In this document: positions 1 through 6,639 of the stretch, piece after piece
Position numbering within the stretch: the first letter of the stretch is position 1
How the letters are laid out: the number at the start of each line of letters is the position of its first letter
Source: CAJUOR01 sp964596105
Lineage (GTDB): Bacteria > Bacillota_I > Bacilli_A > Erysipelotrichales > Coprobacillaceae
DNA: 9,328 bases
Direction of reading: 5' to 3'
NCBI GenBank assembly: GCA_964596105.1
Contig: CAZQRT010000052.1
Location: 1 to 9,328 of the forward strand
Notes under the pieces: generated by a model
The model's database searches: none
Seen by the model: the letters and a program-made list of their open reading frames with translations, nothing else
What the model was told of the DNA's origin: nothing
Position numbers and translations under genes: made by a program

Positions 1-4
1 ATCA

Positions 5-13
5 TGCTATAAT
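5..13 (+). promoter_or_regulatory. extended -10 promoter element for the rpsF operon
   Basis: The sequence reads TG at 5-6, one base, then a perfect TATAAT at 8-13, which is the extended -10 form used by the main vegetative sigma factor. Any -35 box would lie upstream of the window and cannot be seen. The predicted transcription start is near 20, giving a leader of about 66 bases before rpsF. It is inferred to drive rpsF-ssb-rpsR. Confidence 0.65.
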
Positions 14-37
14 CTGTGAGCACGTGAATATCTTTCT

Positions 38-59
38 GCTGATTCTTCAAGAAATCAGC
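38..59 (+). promoter_or_regulatory. hairpin in the rpsF leader
   Basis: GCTGATT at 38-44 pairs perfectly with AATCAGC at 53-59, with an eight-base loop in which C45-G51 and T46-A50 could also pair. The hairpin lies in the predicted 5' leader, upstream of the ribosome binding site at 71-79. In many bacteria the rpsF leader carries a structure bound by the S6:S18 complex, with a conserved CCG bulge. I do not see that CCG signature here, so autoregulation is only a possibility. Confidence 0.4.
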
Positions 60-85
60 CATCAGACCACAGGGAGGTGTAAGGC

Positions 86-367
86 ATGAACCATTACGAG
101 ATTATGTACATTGTCAAGCCCACAGTTGAGGATGACGAACGCGCCAGACTGGCGGATACCTTAAAGGCCACCATCGAAAAAGACGGCGGCACGGTAGATA
201 AAGTCACCGAGTGGGGCTTGCGTGATTTCGCTTATGAAATCCAGCATTTCAAACGCGGCTATTACACGATCTGGGATATTACCGGATCGAGCGCCGCGGT
301 AGCGGAATTTAACCGAATCGCGCGGATTAACGCGAACGTGCTGCGTCATATGATCATCCGAAAATAA
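86..367 (+). CDS. rpsF: 30S ribosomal protein S6
   Basis: Encodes bacterial ribosomal protein S6 (93 residues, normal length), which binds 16S rRNA in the platform of the small subunit as a heterodimer with S18. The N-terminal MNHYEIMYIVKP strand and the central signature WGLRDFAYEI followed by HFKRGYYT are typical of the family. The start ATG is preceded by the strong ribosome binding site AGGGAGGTG at 71-79. It is the first gene of the rpsF-ssb-rpsR operon, and ssb starts 16 bases after its stop. The co-location with rpsR matches the physical S6:S18 pairing. Nothing is unusual in the protein. Confidence 0.97.
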   Translation: MNHYEIMYIVKPTVEDDERARLADTLKATIEKDGGTVDKVTEWGLRDFAYEIQHFKRGYYTIWDITGSSAAVAEFNRIARINANVLRHMIIRK

Positions 368-383
368 CAAGGAGGGTATCAAG

Positions 384-842
384 ATGCTTAATCGTGTCGT
401 TTTAGTGGGCCGCATGACCCGTGATCCGGAACTGAGAAGAACCGGCACCGGCAGCGCGGTGACCAATTTTACCCTGGCGCTCAACCGCGGCTACACCAGC
501 CAGAACGGCGAGCGTCAGACCGATTTCATCCCGTGCGTCGTCTGGAACAAGGCGGCGGAGAATACCGCGAAGTACTGCGCAAAGGGATCGCTGGTCGGGG
601 TCGACGGCAAACTGCAGTCGCGCTCCTATGAGAACCAGGAAGGCCGCAGAGTCACTGTCATCGAAGTCATCTGCGACAGCGTGCAGTTTTTGGAAACCAG
701 GGCCATGCAGCAAAACCGGGCGCAGTCCCAGCCGGCCGAGTACAAGGATTCCTTTACCGATATGTCGAGTGTCGACATTCAAAAGGACTTCGATAATGAC
801 CTCGATTCCTACAGCATCATGGATGACGATATACAATTTTAA
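384..842 (+). CDS. ssb: single-stranded DNA-binding protein
   Basis: Single-stranded DNA-binding protein of 152 residues that coats ssDNA during replication, repair and recombination, usually as a tetramer. Residues 1-106 form the OB fold, beginning MLNRVVLVGRMTRDPELRRT and containing the conserved F..VVWNKAAENTAKYCAKGS segment around Trp54. Residues 107-143 are a Gln/Ser/Asp-rich flexible linker, followed by an acidic tail ending DDDIQF. The tail is the docking site for partner proteins such as DNA polymerase accessory factors, RecO and PriA. The family consensus ends in PF, so Gln in place of Pro is unusual. The start has GGAGG at 371-375, eight bases upstream. Sandwiched between rpsF and rpsR as in most Bacillota. 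It is the housekeeping paralogue by context. Confidence 0.96.
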   Translation: MLNRVVLVGRMTRDPELRRTGTGSAVTNFTLALNRGYTSQNGERQTDFIPCVVWNKAAENTAKYCAKGSLVGVDGKLQSRSYENQEGRRVTVIEVICDSVQFLETRAMQQNRAQSQPAEYKDSFTDMSSVDIQKDFDNDLDSYSIMDDDIQF

Positions 843-859
843 GAAAGGATCTAAAAGCG

Positions 860-1090
860 ATGCCATATAAAAGACAGCGAACCGGAAGAAAAAAGGTATG
901 CTATTTTACCAAAAATAAAATCCAGGAAATCGACTACAAGGATGTCGAACTGTTGAAACGGTTTATTTCTTCCAACGGTAAAATCATCCCGCGGCGGGTA
1001 ACCGGCACGCGCGCCCGTTATCAAAGAAAGCTCGCCATTGCCATCAAGCGCGCCAGACAGATGGCACTACTGCCATACGTTCAGGATTAA
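860..1090 (+). CDS. rpsR: 30S ribosomal protein S18
   Basis: Ribosomal protein S18 (76 residues), partner of S6 on the platform of the small subunit. The sequence has the family core: KKVCYF near the N terminus, IDYKDVELLKRF, then GKIIPRRVTGTRARYQRKLAIAIKRARQ (split here between the RNA-binding loop and the C-terminal helix) and the near-invariant ending MALLPYV. A single Cys remains in KKVCYF, so there is no full zinc site. The ribosome binding site AGAAAGGA lies at 842-849. It starts 17 bases after ssb and is last before a hairpin terminator that begins directly after its TAA stop. The base composition is lower in GC than that of its neighbours, in keeping with a highly expressed gene. Confidence 0.97.
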   Translation: MPYKRQRTGRKKVCYFTKNKIQEIDYKDVELLKRFISSNGKIIPRRVTGTRARYQRKLAIAIKRARQMALLPYVQD

Positions 1091-1115
1091 AGTCTCCTTG
1101 CGGAGGCTTTTTATT
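1091..1115 (+). terminator. intrinsic terminator after rpsR
   Basis: AGTCTCC at 1091-1097 pairs with GGAGGCT at 1102-1108 (one G-T wobble) around a TTGC loop, followed by a T-rich run at 1108-1115. It starts directly after the rpsR stop codon and ends the ribosomal operon. The T run is short and interrupted, so read-through into the following gene is plausible. Confidence 0.8.
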
Positions 1116-1134
1116 TAGAAGGAGTGAAAAACAG

Positions 1135-1965
1135 ATGAAAACATGGCTCATTACCGGCTGCAGTTCCGGAATCGGCGCCGGCATCGCGAAAGCCGTCTTG
1201 AAAAGCGGCGACCAGGCGGTTGTGACCGCCCGTAATCCCGCTAAAGTCGCGCACTTTGTCGAAGAGTATCCAAATCAGGCCCTGGCCTTAAGCCTCGATG
1301 TCTGCGATGATGAAAGTATCAAACAGGCTGTCAAGGATGCCATCGATCACTTTGGCGCCATCGACGTGCTCGTCAACAATGCCGGCTACGGTTACCGCGC
1401 CGCCATCGAGGAAGGCGAAAAAGAGGAAGTTATGAAGCTCTTCCAGACCAATCTGTTCGGTCCAATCGAACTGATCAAACAGGTCCTGCCCGGCATGCGG
1501 GCTAGAAGAAGCGGCTACATTTTAAACGTGACCTCGATCGCCGCCGCGCGCAGCGCCGTCGGCTCGGGATATTACGCCAGCTCCAAAGCCGCCCTTGAGC
1601 TTTTGACCAACGGCCTCATGAAAGAACTTGCCCCGCTGAACATCCACGCCATGGTGATTCAGCCCGGCGCCTTCCGCACCCGCTTCTATGACGCCGAAAG
1701 CCTGAAAGGCACCAGCGATCAGATCAGCGACTATGAAGCCACCGTCGGCAAAAGCCGCCCGGGAAACTTCACCAACGCCCACAACCAGGCCGGCGATCCT
1801 GACAAAGCCGGCGAAGTCATCGTGAAGGTGTTAAACATGGACAAACAGCCGGAGATTTTAACCCTGACCAAATCCGGGGTGGACGCGGTGATCGCCACCC
1901 TGAAAGATAAAATCGCGGAACTTGAAGCCTGGCGCGACATCTCGGCGCAGTGCGATTTTGACTAA
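1135..1965 (+). CDS. short-chain dehydrogenase/reductase, NAD(P)-dependent
   Basis: Soluble 276-residue oxidoreductase of the classical SDR family. The Rossmann cofactor motif TGCSSGIG is at residues 7-14 and the structural NNAG at 81-84. The catalytic residues are Ser134 (in NVTSIAA), Tyr147 and Lys151 (YASSK), followed by the PGAFRT segment at 177-182. Length and the C-terminal extension after residue 200 resemble the 'oxidoreductase/short-chain dehydrogenase' type with unknown substrate. Ser9-like Arg33 after the second strand (TARNPAK) suggests NADP(H) preference, which is an inference. The ribosome binding site GAAGGAG is at 1118-1124, ten bases before the ATG. The gene is not part of the usual rpsF-ssb-rpsR or yybS-gdpP clusters and lies between two terminators, so it looks like a lineage-specific insertion. 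The substrate cannot be told from sequence. Confidence 0.92.
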   Translation: MKTWLITGCSSGIGAGIAKAVLKSGDQAVVTARNPAKVAHFVEEYPNQALALSLDVCDDESIKQAVKDAIDHFGAIDVLVNNAGYGYRAAIEEGEKEEVMKLFQTNLFGPIELIKQVLPGMRARRSGYILNVTSIAAARSAVGSGYYASSKAALELLTNGLMKELAPLNIHAMVIQPGAFRTRFYDAESLKGTSDQISDYEATVGKSRPGNFTNAHNQAGDPDKAGEVIVKVLNMDKQPEILTLTKSGVDAVIATLKDKIAELEAWRDISAQCDFD

Positions 1966-1985
1966 AGCCCTAAGGGGCTTTTTTT
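1965..1985 (+). terminator. intrinsic terminator after the SDR gene
   Basis: AAGCCC at 1965-1970 pairs with GGGCTT at 1975-1980 around a TAAG loop, followed by a run of seven T at 1979-1985. The stem overlaps the last base of the SDR stop codon. It is a compact, well-formed rho-independent terminator. Confidence 0.88.
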
Positions 1986-2020
1986 GTGGCAACAAAAGAC
2001 TAAAAAAAAACCGCGTTTTG

Positions 2021-2029
2021 TGGTATAGT
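2021..2029 (+). promoter_or_regulatory. extended -10 promoter for the yybS-gdpP-rplI-dnaB-tdk unit
   Basis: TG at 2021-2022, one base, then TATAGT at 2024-2029 makes an extended -10 element just downstream of a terminator. No good -35 box is seen about 17 bases upstream, where the sequence is A-rich (2001-2010). The predicted start is near 2036, almost on the ribosome binding site. Confidence 0.5.
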
Positions 2030-2051
2030 AGACGAAAGGGGATGATGAGTT

Positions 2052-2834
2052 TTGGGATCCATTAAAAAAACCAAGGCCCTGGCCTATGGCGCGATGACCA
2101 TCGCGCTGTGCGGGCTGGCCTGTGTTCTGGATACGTATACCGGCGGCTTCATCAATTTATATATCGGCTGGTTTGCCGCCCTGGCGCTCACCATCTACGG
2201 TCTGGATTTCGGCCTTTCCTATACCATCCTGGCGGGGATTGGCGCGACGATGGCGGCTTTCTTTGTGGGCCTGCCGGAAACGATCTTTTTAATTGCCCAG
2301 GGCGGCCTGACCGCCGTCTTCATCGTCTTCGCCGCCAAGAAAAAATGGAGCTTCTTTTATCTCTATGTCGGCACGGTGCTGATCTGCGCACTGGGGATGA
2401 TTTTGACCCTGACCGTGTTCTCGCAGCTCTTCGGTTATGAAAATGAGCTCGCCGGGCTGCCTTTTGAACCGTGGGACGCGCTTTTAACGGTCAGTCTGGT
2501 GGAGGGGCTGATCGAGGCGCTCTGTGTCCTGATGCTTTTGCAGTTACTCTGCATGCGCCTCAAAAAAGATTTTCAGCCTTTGAAAACAGTCAAACACATC
2601 CAGCTGTCCAAACCCGCCGGTGTTCTTCTTATCGCGGGGCTGATCCTGCCTTTGATATTTCAAAAAGGCTACTTTATTTTCGTGATCTGTTATCTTCTGT
2701 CAGCGATGCAGGGATACCTTTATATTTTACGGTACTTTATCAAAATCCGCTATATCGGACCGCTTTTGGCGTTTCTGGTCACGATTACGCCAATCGGCGT
2801 CATCTGCGGCCTGGTGAACATCCTGCGCCGCTGA
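2052..2834 (+). CDS. yybS: YybS-like (DUF2232) multi-pass membrane protein
   Basis: Integral membrane protein of about 260 residues with roughly eight hydrophobic segments, near residues 8-28, 35-52, 54-73, 76-95, 101-125, 143-169, 188-226 (probably two) and 234-256. Positively charged stretches (KKK at 96-98, RLKKDF at 169-174, KIR at 231-233) fit cytoplasmic loops. The family call rests on position: yybS lies directly upstream of gdpP/yybT in many Bacillota, and the protein has the right size and topology. The function of YybS is not established. The start is TTG at 2052, with AAAGGGG at 2035-2041 ten bases upstream. The next in-frame ATG (2094) would remove the charged N-terminal lead and part of the first membrane segment. 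The stop is 16 bases before gdpP. An ECF-type transporter S component is an alternative reading. Confidence 0.7.
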   Translation: MGSIKKTKALAYGAMTIALCGLACVLDTYTGGFINLYIGWFAALALTIYGLDFGLSYTILAGIGATMAAFFVGLPETIFLIAQGGLTAVFIVFAAKKKWSFFYLYVGTVLICALGMILTLTVFSQLFGYENELAGLPFEPWDALLTVSLVEGLIEALCVLMLLQLLCMRLKKDFQPLKTVKHIQLSKPAGVLLIAGLILPLIFQKGYFIFVICYLLSAMQGYLYILRYFIKIRYIGPLLAFLVTITPIGVICGLVNILRR

Positions 2835-2850
2835 GAAGGATGGTGAGAAC

Positions 2851-4818
2851 ATGATTGAACGTTTCCGAAAAGCCCGCCAGCAGTTTGTCTTCGCTTTGAT
2901 CTTAGCGGTCGCGGCGGCTTTCGCGGTCTATTTCTTTTTTCGCGAGAATGTGTTTTTGATCTACGCCGCCGCCGTCACCGCCTTCTGTCTTGTTCTCGGC
3001 CTTACGGGTTTAAGGTCTTTTGGCATCCTGCAGAAAAACGCGGTGACCATCAGCGAGCAGCTGGGGCCGGAAACCAAAAACGCCCTGATGTTTGCCCGCG
3101 TCGGGCTGTTGAGCTATGATGAGGATCATTTCATCACCTGGCAGAGTGATCTGTTTGATGAGATCGGGCTTGATCTGGTCGGGGAAAGCCTCGCCGCCTG
3201 GCAGCCGGACCTCGAGAAAAACTTCGAGAGCGAAGAGGTTTTCTCCATTACCGTCGGCGATGATCAGTATGATGTCTACAACAACCAGGATTCCCGCACC
3301 ATCTATCTGCATGACATCACCAGTTTTAATGAGCTGCTGAGTGACTACAACGACGAGCGCCTGGTTTTCGGGTATCTGGCCGTTGACAATTTCGATGAGA
3401 CCATCGACGCGCTCGATGAGCAGCAGGGCGCCAATCTGCAAAGCGCGGTGCGCACGAGCCTTCTGGAATGGGCGCGCGAGTTTCAGATCGTGCTCAGGCG
3501 TTTTCGTCAGGAGAATTATCTTTTGATCTGCGACGAAAAAAACTATGAGCGCCTGGTGCAGTCGAAATTCGCGATCTTAAACAAAATCCGCGAAATCGGC
3601 CAGCAAAATCACGTCGTCCTCGGTTTATCGATGGGCCTGGCGCGCCATGAAAAAGAAATCCCCGCCGCGGAAGACGCCGCCGGGGAAGCTTTCAACCTCG
3701 CCCTGTCGCGGGGCGGCGACCAGGTTGTCGTCAAGACCGCCGACGCCGGCATCCAGTACTTTGGCGGCGGCAGCGAATCGCAGACGAAACTGAGCCGCGT
3801 CAAAGTGCGCGTCATCGCGCAAAGTCTCGACACTTTATACAAAAACGCCTCCACGGTGTTTATCATGGGCCACAAGGTATCAGATTTAGATTCTTTGGGC
3901 GCGAGCATCGCCGTCGCGAAGATGATCATGACCGCTTACGATGTCCCGTGCCATATCGTCATCAATCCCGACTCGATGGAGGCGAAGACGAAGCGGGCCT
4001 ACCGCCAGCTCATCAAAACCGCGCCTTACGACCAGATCATGGTAAGCCCCGGCCGGGCCGCTGATTTCAATAAAGCCCACAGTCTTCTGATTTCGGTGGA
4101 TAATCACCGCCGCGAGATGGCGATTTCCCCGGGCCTGGCCGATCTGGTCAGTCAGATTGTCGTGATCGATCATCACCGCCGCGGCGAGGACTTTTTCGCC
4201 AGTCCGGTTTTGACCTATCTCGAGCCCGGCGCGAGCAGCACGGTGGAGCTGGTCGTGGAACTGTATGACTATCAGCCCAAACCCGTCAAGCTCACTCCGC
4301 TGGAGGCGACCGTCATGTACGCCGGCCTGCTCGTGGACACGTCCAACTTTAAAAACCGCGTCGGGGTCCGCACCTTTAAGACCGCGGCCTCTTTAAAGGA
4401 GCTCGGGGCGGATATGACCATGGCCAATGAGCTGTTGCAGGATGACTACAATTTCGTCCTGAAAAAAGCGGCGATCATTCAAAACGCCCGGCGCTACGGC
4501 AGCGGCATCCTGATCGCCAGCGGCCCGGAAAATCAGGAGTTTACCCGCGCCATGATCGCGATGGTCGCCAACGAGCTGCTTGATACCGACGATACCCAGG
4601 CGGCCTTCGTCCTGGCCAAAACCGGCGAGCAGGAAGTTTCCATCTCGGCGCGCTCCACGAATAAATTCAACGTGCAGGTCATCATGGAGAAATTAGGCGG
4701 CGGCGGTCATTTCAGTATGGCGGCCGTGCAGAAGACGGGCATCCGTTTAGAAGAATTGAAAGCGCAGCTGTTAAGCGTGCTCGATGAATATAAGAACAAC
4801 AAGGAGGAATCGCGATGA
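2851..4818 (+). CDS. gdpP: cyclic-di-AMP phosphodiesterase GdpP (YybT family)
   Basis: Membrane-bound phosphodiesterase that cleaves c-di-AMP to pApA and so lowers this second messenger, which controls potassium and osmolyte balance and cell-wall stress. Domain order in the 655 residues: two membrane helices (about 12-30 and 33-53), a PAS-like sensor (about 75-160), a degenerate GGDEF domain (about 170-300, with GGDQ at 288-291), then the DHH/DHHA1 catalytic unit (about 332-645). Metal-binding motifs are intact: GHKVSDLD (His341, Asp345, Asp347), Asp417-Asn-His419, Asp440-His441-His442 and Asp496. The DHHA1 motif GGGGH is at 616-620. Length is normal for the family. Start ATG has AGAAGGA at 2834-2840. 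The stop overlaps the rplI start by four bases (ATGA), which indicates translational coupling. Confidence 0.95.
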   Translation: MIERFRKARQQFVFALILAVAAAFAVYFFFRENVFLIYAAAVTAFCLVLGLTGLRSFGILQKNAVTISEQLGPETKNALMFARVGLLSYDEDHFITWQSDLFDEIGLDLVGESLAAWQPDLEKNFESEEVFSITVGDDQYDVYNNQDSRTIYLHDITSFNELLSDYNDERLVFGYLAVDNFDETIDALDEQQGANLQSAVRTSLLEWAREFQIVLRRFRQENYLLICDEKNYERLVQSKFAILNKIREIGQQNHVVLGLSMGLARHEKEIPAAEDAAGEAFNLALSRGGDQVVVKTADAGIQYFGGGSESQTKLSRVKVRVIAQSLDTLYKNASTVFIMGHKVSDLDSLGASIAVAKMIMTAYDVPCHIVINPDSMEAKTKRAYRQLIKTAPYDQIMVSPGRAADFNKAHSLLISVDNHRREMAISPGLADLVSQIVVIDHHRRGEDFFASPVLTYLEPGASSTVELVVELYDYQPKPVKLTPLEATVMYAGLLVDTSNFKNRVGVRTFKTAASLKELGADMTMANELLQDDYNFVLKKAAIIQNARRYGSGILIASGPENQEFTRAMIAMVANELLDTDDTQAAFVLAKTGEQEVSISARSTNKFNVQVIMEKLGGGGHFSMAAVQKTGIRLEELKAQLLSVLDEYKNNKEESR

Positions 4819-5264
4819 AAGTCATTTTATTGAAGGACGTCAGCAAACTCGGCAAACGCGGGGACATCGTCAAGGTGGCGGACGGCTACGGCCAGAACTA
4901 TCTGATCAAAAACCGCCTCGCCGTGCTTTATACCGAGCGCAGCAAGGAGCTTCTGGAGCATGAAAACGAGGTAGCCATCGCCAAGGAGCAGCAGAAAAAA
5001 ATTGACGCCGAGGCTTTAAAAGAGAAAATGAAAGATGTCGTTTTGGAGTTTCAGCTTTCCAGCGGCACCGAGGGCCGGGTTTACGGCGCGATCAGCACCA
5101 AGCAGATCGCCGACGCCTTAAGCAAGGAATACGGCATCACCGTGGACAAGCGCAAGTTCGTCGACTTCATCCCGATTCAGGCTTTAGGTTATACCAAGGT
5201 GCAGATTGAGCTGTACAAGGGAGTTATCGCCGCGTTTAATGTTCATACCGTTGAGAAAGGGTGA
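4815..5264 (+). CDS. rplI: 50S ribosomal protein L9
   Basis: Ribosomal protein L9 (149 residues, normal length), which binds 23S rRNA at the base of the L1 stalk and limits frameshifting. The N-terminal RNA-binding domain shows the family signature: MKVILLKDVSKLGKRGDIVKV begins it, followed by DGYGQNYLI. A long connecting helix rich in Glu/Lys/Gln (about 41-75) leads to the C-terminal domain with SGTEGRVYGAIS near residues 80-91. The ribosome binding site AAGGAGG is at 4801-4807, inside the end of gdpP. The start codon overlaps the gdpP stop, and the stop codon overlaps the region of the dnaB start. The gdpP-rplI-dnaB order is conserved in Bacillota. Confidence 0.97.
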   Translation: MKVILLKDVSKLGKRGDIVKVADGYGQNYLIKNRLAVLYTERSKELLEHENEVAIAKEQQKKIDAEALKEKMKDVVLEFQLSSGTEGRVYGAISTKQIADALSKEYGITVDKRKFVDFIPIQALGYTKVQIELYKGVIAAFNVHTVEKG

Positions 5265-5269
5265 GGGCG

Positions 5270-6628
5270 ATGCCGGCGATGATTCGCGAACTGCCTAATG
5301 ATCTGGAATCGGAGCAGGCGGTGCTCGGCAGTATGCTCATCAGCAAGCGGGCCTGCACGGATGTCATCGGCCTGCTCATGCCCGAGGATTTTTACCAGGA
5401 AAGCCACCGTCTGATCTACCAGGCGATGACGGTTTTAAGTCAGGAGAACCGCCCCGTGGACAGCACCGCGCTGGTGGCGTATCTGCGCGACATGAATCAG
5501 CTCGACAAGGCCGGCGGGGTGGAGTATCTGGCGGCGCTGTCGGAGTCCGTGACCACCACCCGCAATGTCCGCTATTACGCCGGGATTGTCGCGGACAAGG
5601 CTAACTTGCGCCGCCTGATCCGCCAGGCCGAGAAGGTCATCAGCGGGGCTTATCAGGAAATGACGAGCGTCAATGATTTCATCTCCCAGAGCGAGCAGGA
5701 TATCCTGGCCGTCACGCGGTCAAGGTTTACCGGGGAATTTCGCGATGTCAAAAGCGTCATCCGCGATGTCACCAAAGAGATGATGCTGATCCAGGAAAAC
5801 AAGGGGGAAGTGGCCGGGCTGGCGACGCGCTTTCGTGATTTTGACCGCGTCACCCAGGGTTTTCAGAAGGGTGATTTAATCATTTTGGGGGCGCGACCGG
5901 CGGTCGGCAAAACCGCCTTCGCTTTGAATATCGCGACGAATGTCGCCCATAAAAATCCCGAGGCGGTCGCTTTCTTCTCGCTGGAGATGCCGGCCGAGCA
6001 GCTCATCCGGCGCAGCATCCAGGCCATGGGCGGCATTGACGGGGCCCTGCTTCGCACCGGGGAGATTTTAAAGACGGATGCCAATAAATATTACGCCGCC
6101 ACGGAGCGCGTCAGCGAGTGCAATCTCTATATCGATGACACGCCGGGCATCAAAATGAATGAGCTGATCGCCAAGGCGCGGCGTCTGAAGCAGGAGCACG
6201 GCCTGAGCCTGGTCGTGGTGGACTATCTGCAGCTGATCGTCGGCAACAACAAGGAGTCACGGCAGCAGGAAGTATCGGAAATCTCGCGGCAGTTAAAGAG
6301 CATGGCGCGCGAGCTTGAGGTTCCCGTCATGGCTTTGTCGCAGCTGTCCCGAAATCTCGAAAGGCGGGATGACAAGCGCCCGGTGATGTCGGATTTAAGA
6401 GAATCAGGATCGATTGAACAGGATGCCGATCTCGTCATCTTTTTGTATCGCGAGGGCTATTATGACCAGAAGGCCGATCAGGATACCGGGATTGTCGAGG
6501 TCAATATCGCTAAGCACCGCAATGGTCCGACGGGGATGGTGGAAGTGGCTTTTGAGAAGAATTACAGCCGCTTTTCCGATCTCGCCGGCCCGCGGCAGGG
6601 CTACGCGAATCGCGATTTGCGCCAGTAG
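5270..6628 (+). CDS. dnaB: replicative DNA helicase DnaB (DnaC in Bacillus naming)
   Basis: Hexameric helicase that unwinds DNA at the replication fork and recruits primase. Numbered from ATG 5270 (452 residues): N-terminal primase-interacting helical domain about 5-105, linker, then RecA-like ATPase 170-440. Motifs: Walker A GARPAVGKT at 207-215, SLEM with catalytic Glu239, Walker B LVVVDYLQL with Asp318, SQLSR at 357-361, and the arginine-finger region KHRNGPTG at 415-422. No intein is present. A GTG at 5261 is also in frame and overlaps the rplI stop, but it has no well-spaced ribosome binding site. AAAGGG at 5256-5261 is eight bases before ATG 5270, so that start is preferred; ATG 5279 is a further candidate. 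tdk follows 11 bases after the stop. Confidence 0.96.
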   Translation: MPAMIRELPNDLESEQAVLGSMLISKRACTDVIGLLMPEDFYQESHRLIYQAMTVLSQENRPVDSTALVAYLRDMNQLDKAGGVEYLAALSESVTTTRNVRYYAGIVADKANLRRLIRQAEKVISGAYQEMTSVNDFISQSEQDILAVTRSRFTGEFRDVKSVIRDVTKEMMLIQENKGEVAGLATRFRDFDRVTQGFQKGDLIILGARPAVGKTAFALNIATNVAHKNPEAVAFFSLEMPAEQLIRRSIQAMGGIDGALLRTGEILKTDANKYYAATERVSECNLYIDDTPGIKMNELIAKARRLKQEHGLSLVVVDYLQLIVGNNKESRQQEVSEISRQLKSMARELEVPVMALSQLSRNLERRDDKRPVMSDLRESGSIEQDADLVIFLYREGYYDQKADQDTGIVEVNIAKHRNGPTGMVEVAFEKNYSRFSDLAGPRQGYANRDLRQ

Positions 6629-6639
6629 GAGGCGGCTTG

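Noticed and set aside
14..72. Outer stem CTGTG (14-18) with CACAG (68-72) closing the rpsF leader
   Set aside because: The left arm lies directly after the -10 box, upstream of the expected transcription start near 20, so it would probably not be in the RNA.
402..866. Long reverse-strand open frame of 154 codons opposite ssb
   Set aside because: It lies fully across a certain gene, has no ribosome binding site or recognisable domain, and GC-rich coding DNA often leaves the opposite strand open.
2108..2854. Two forward frames (2108-2440 and 2471-2854) overlapping the YybS-like gene
   Set aside because: They are Arg/Pro/Gly-rich shadow translations of the membrane protein gene and have no motifs; the membrane frame has clear hydrophobic segments and a better start context.
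3010..3441. Reverse-strand open frame of 143 codons inside gdpP, and other shorter ones at 3609-4176
   Set aside because: They overlap the PAS, GGDEF and DHH coding regions of an intact gdpP and show only low-complexity hydrophobic or charged translations.
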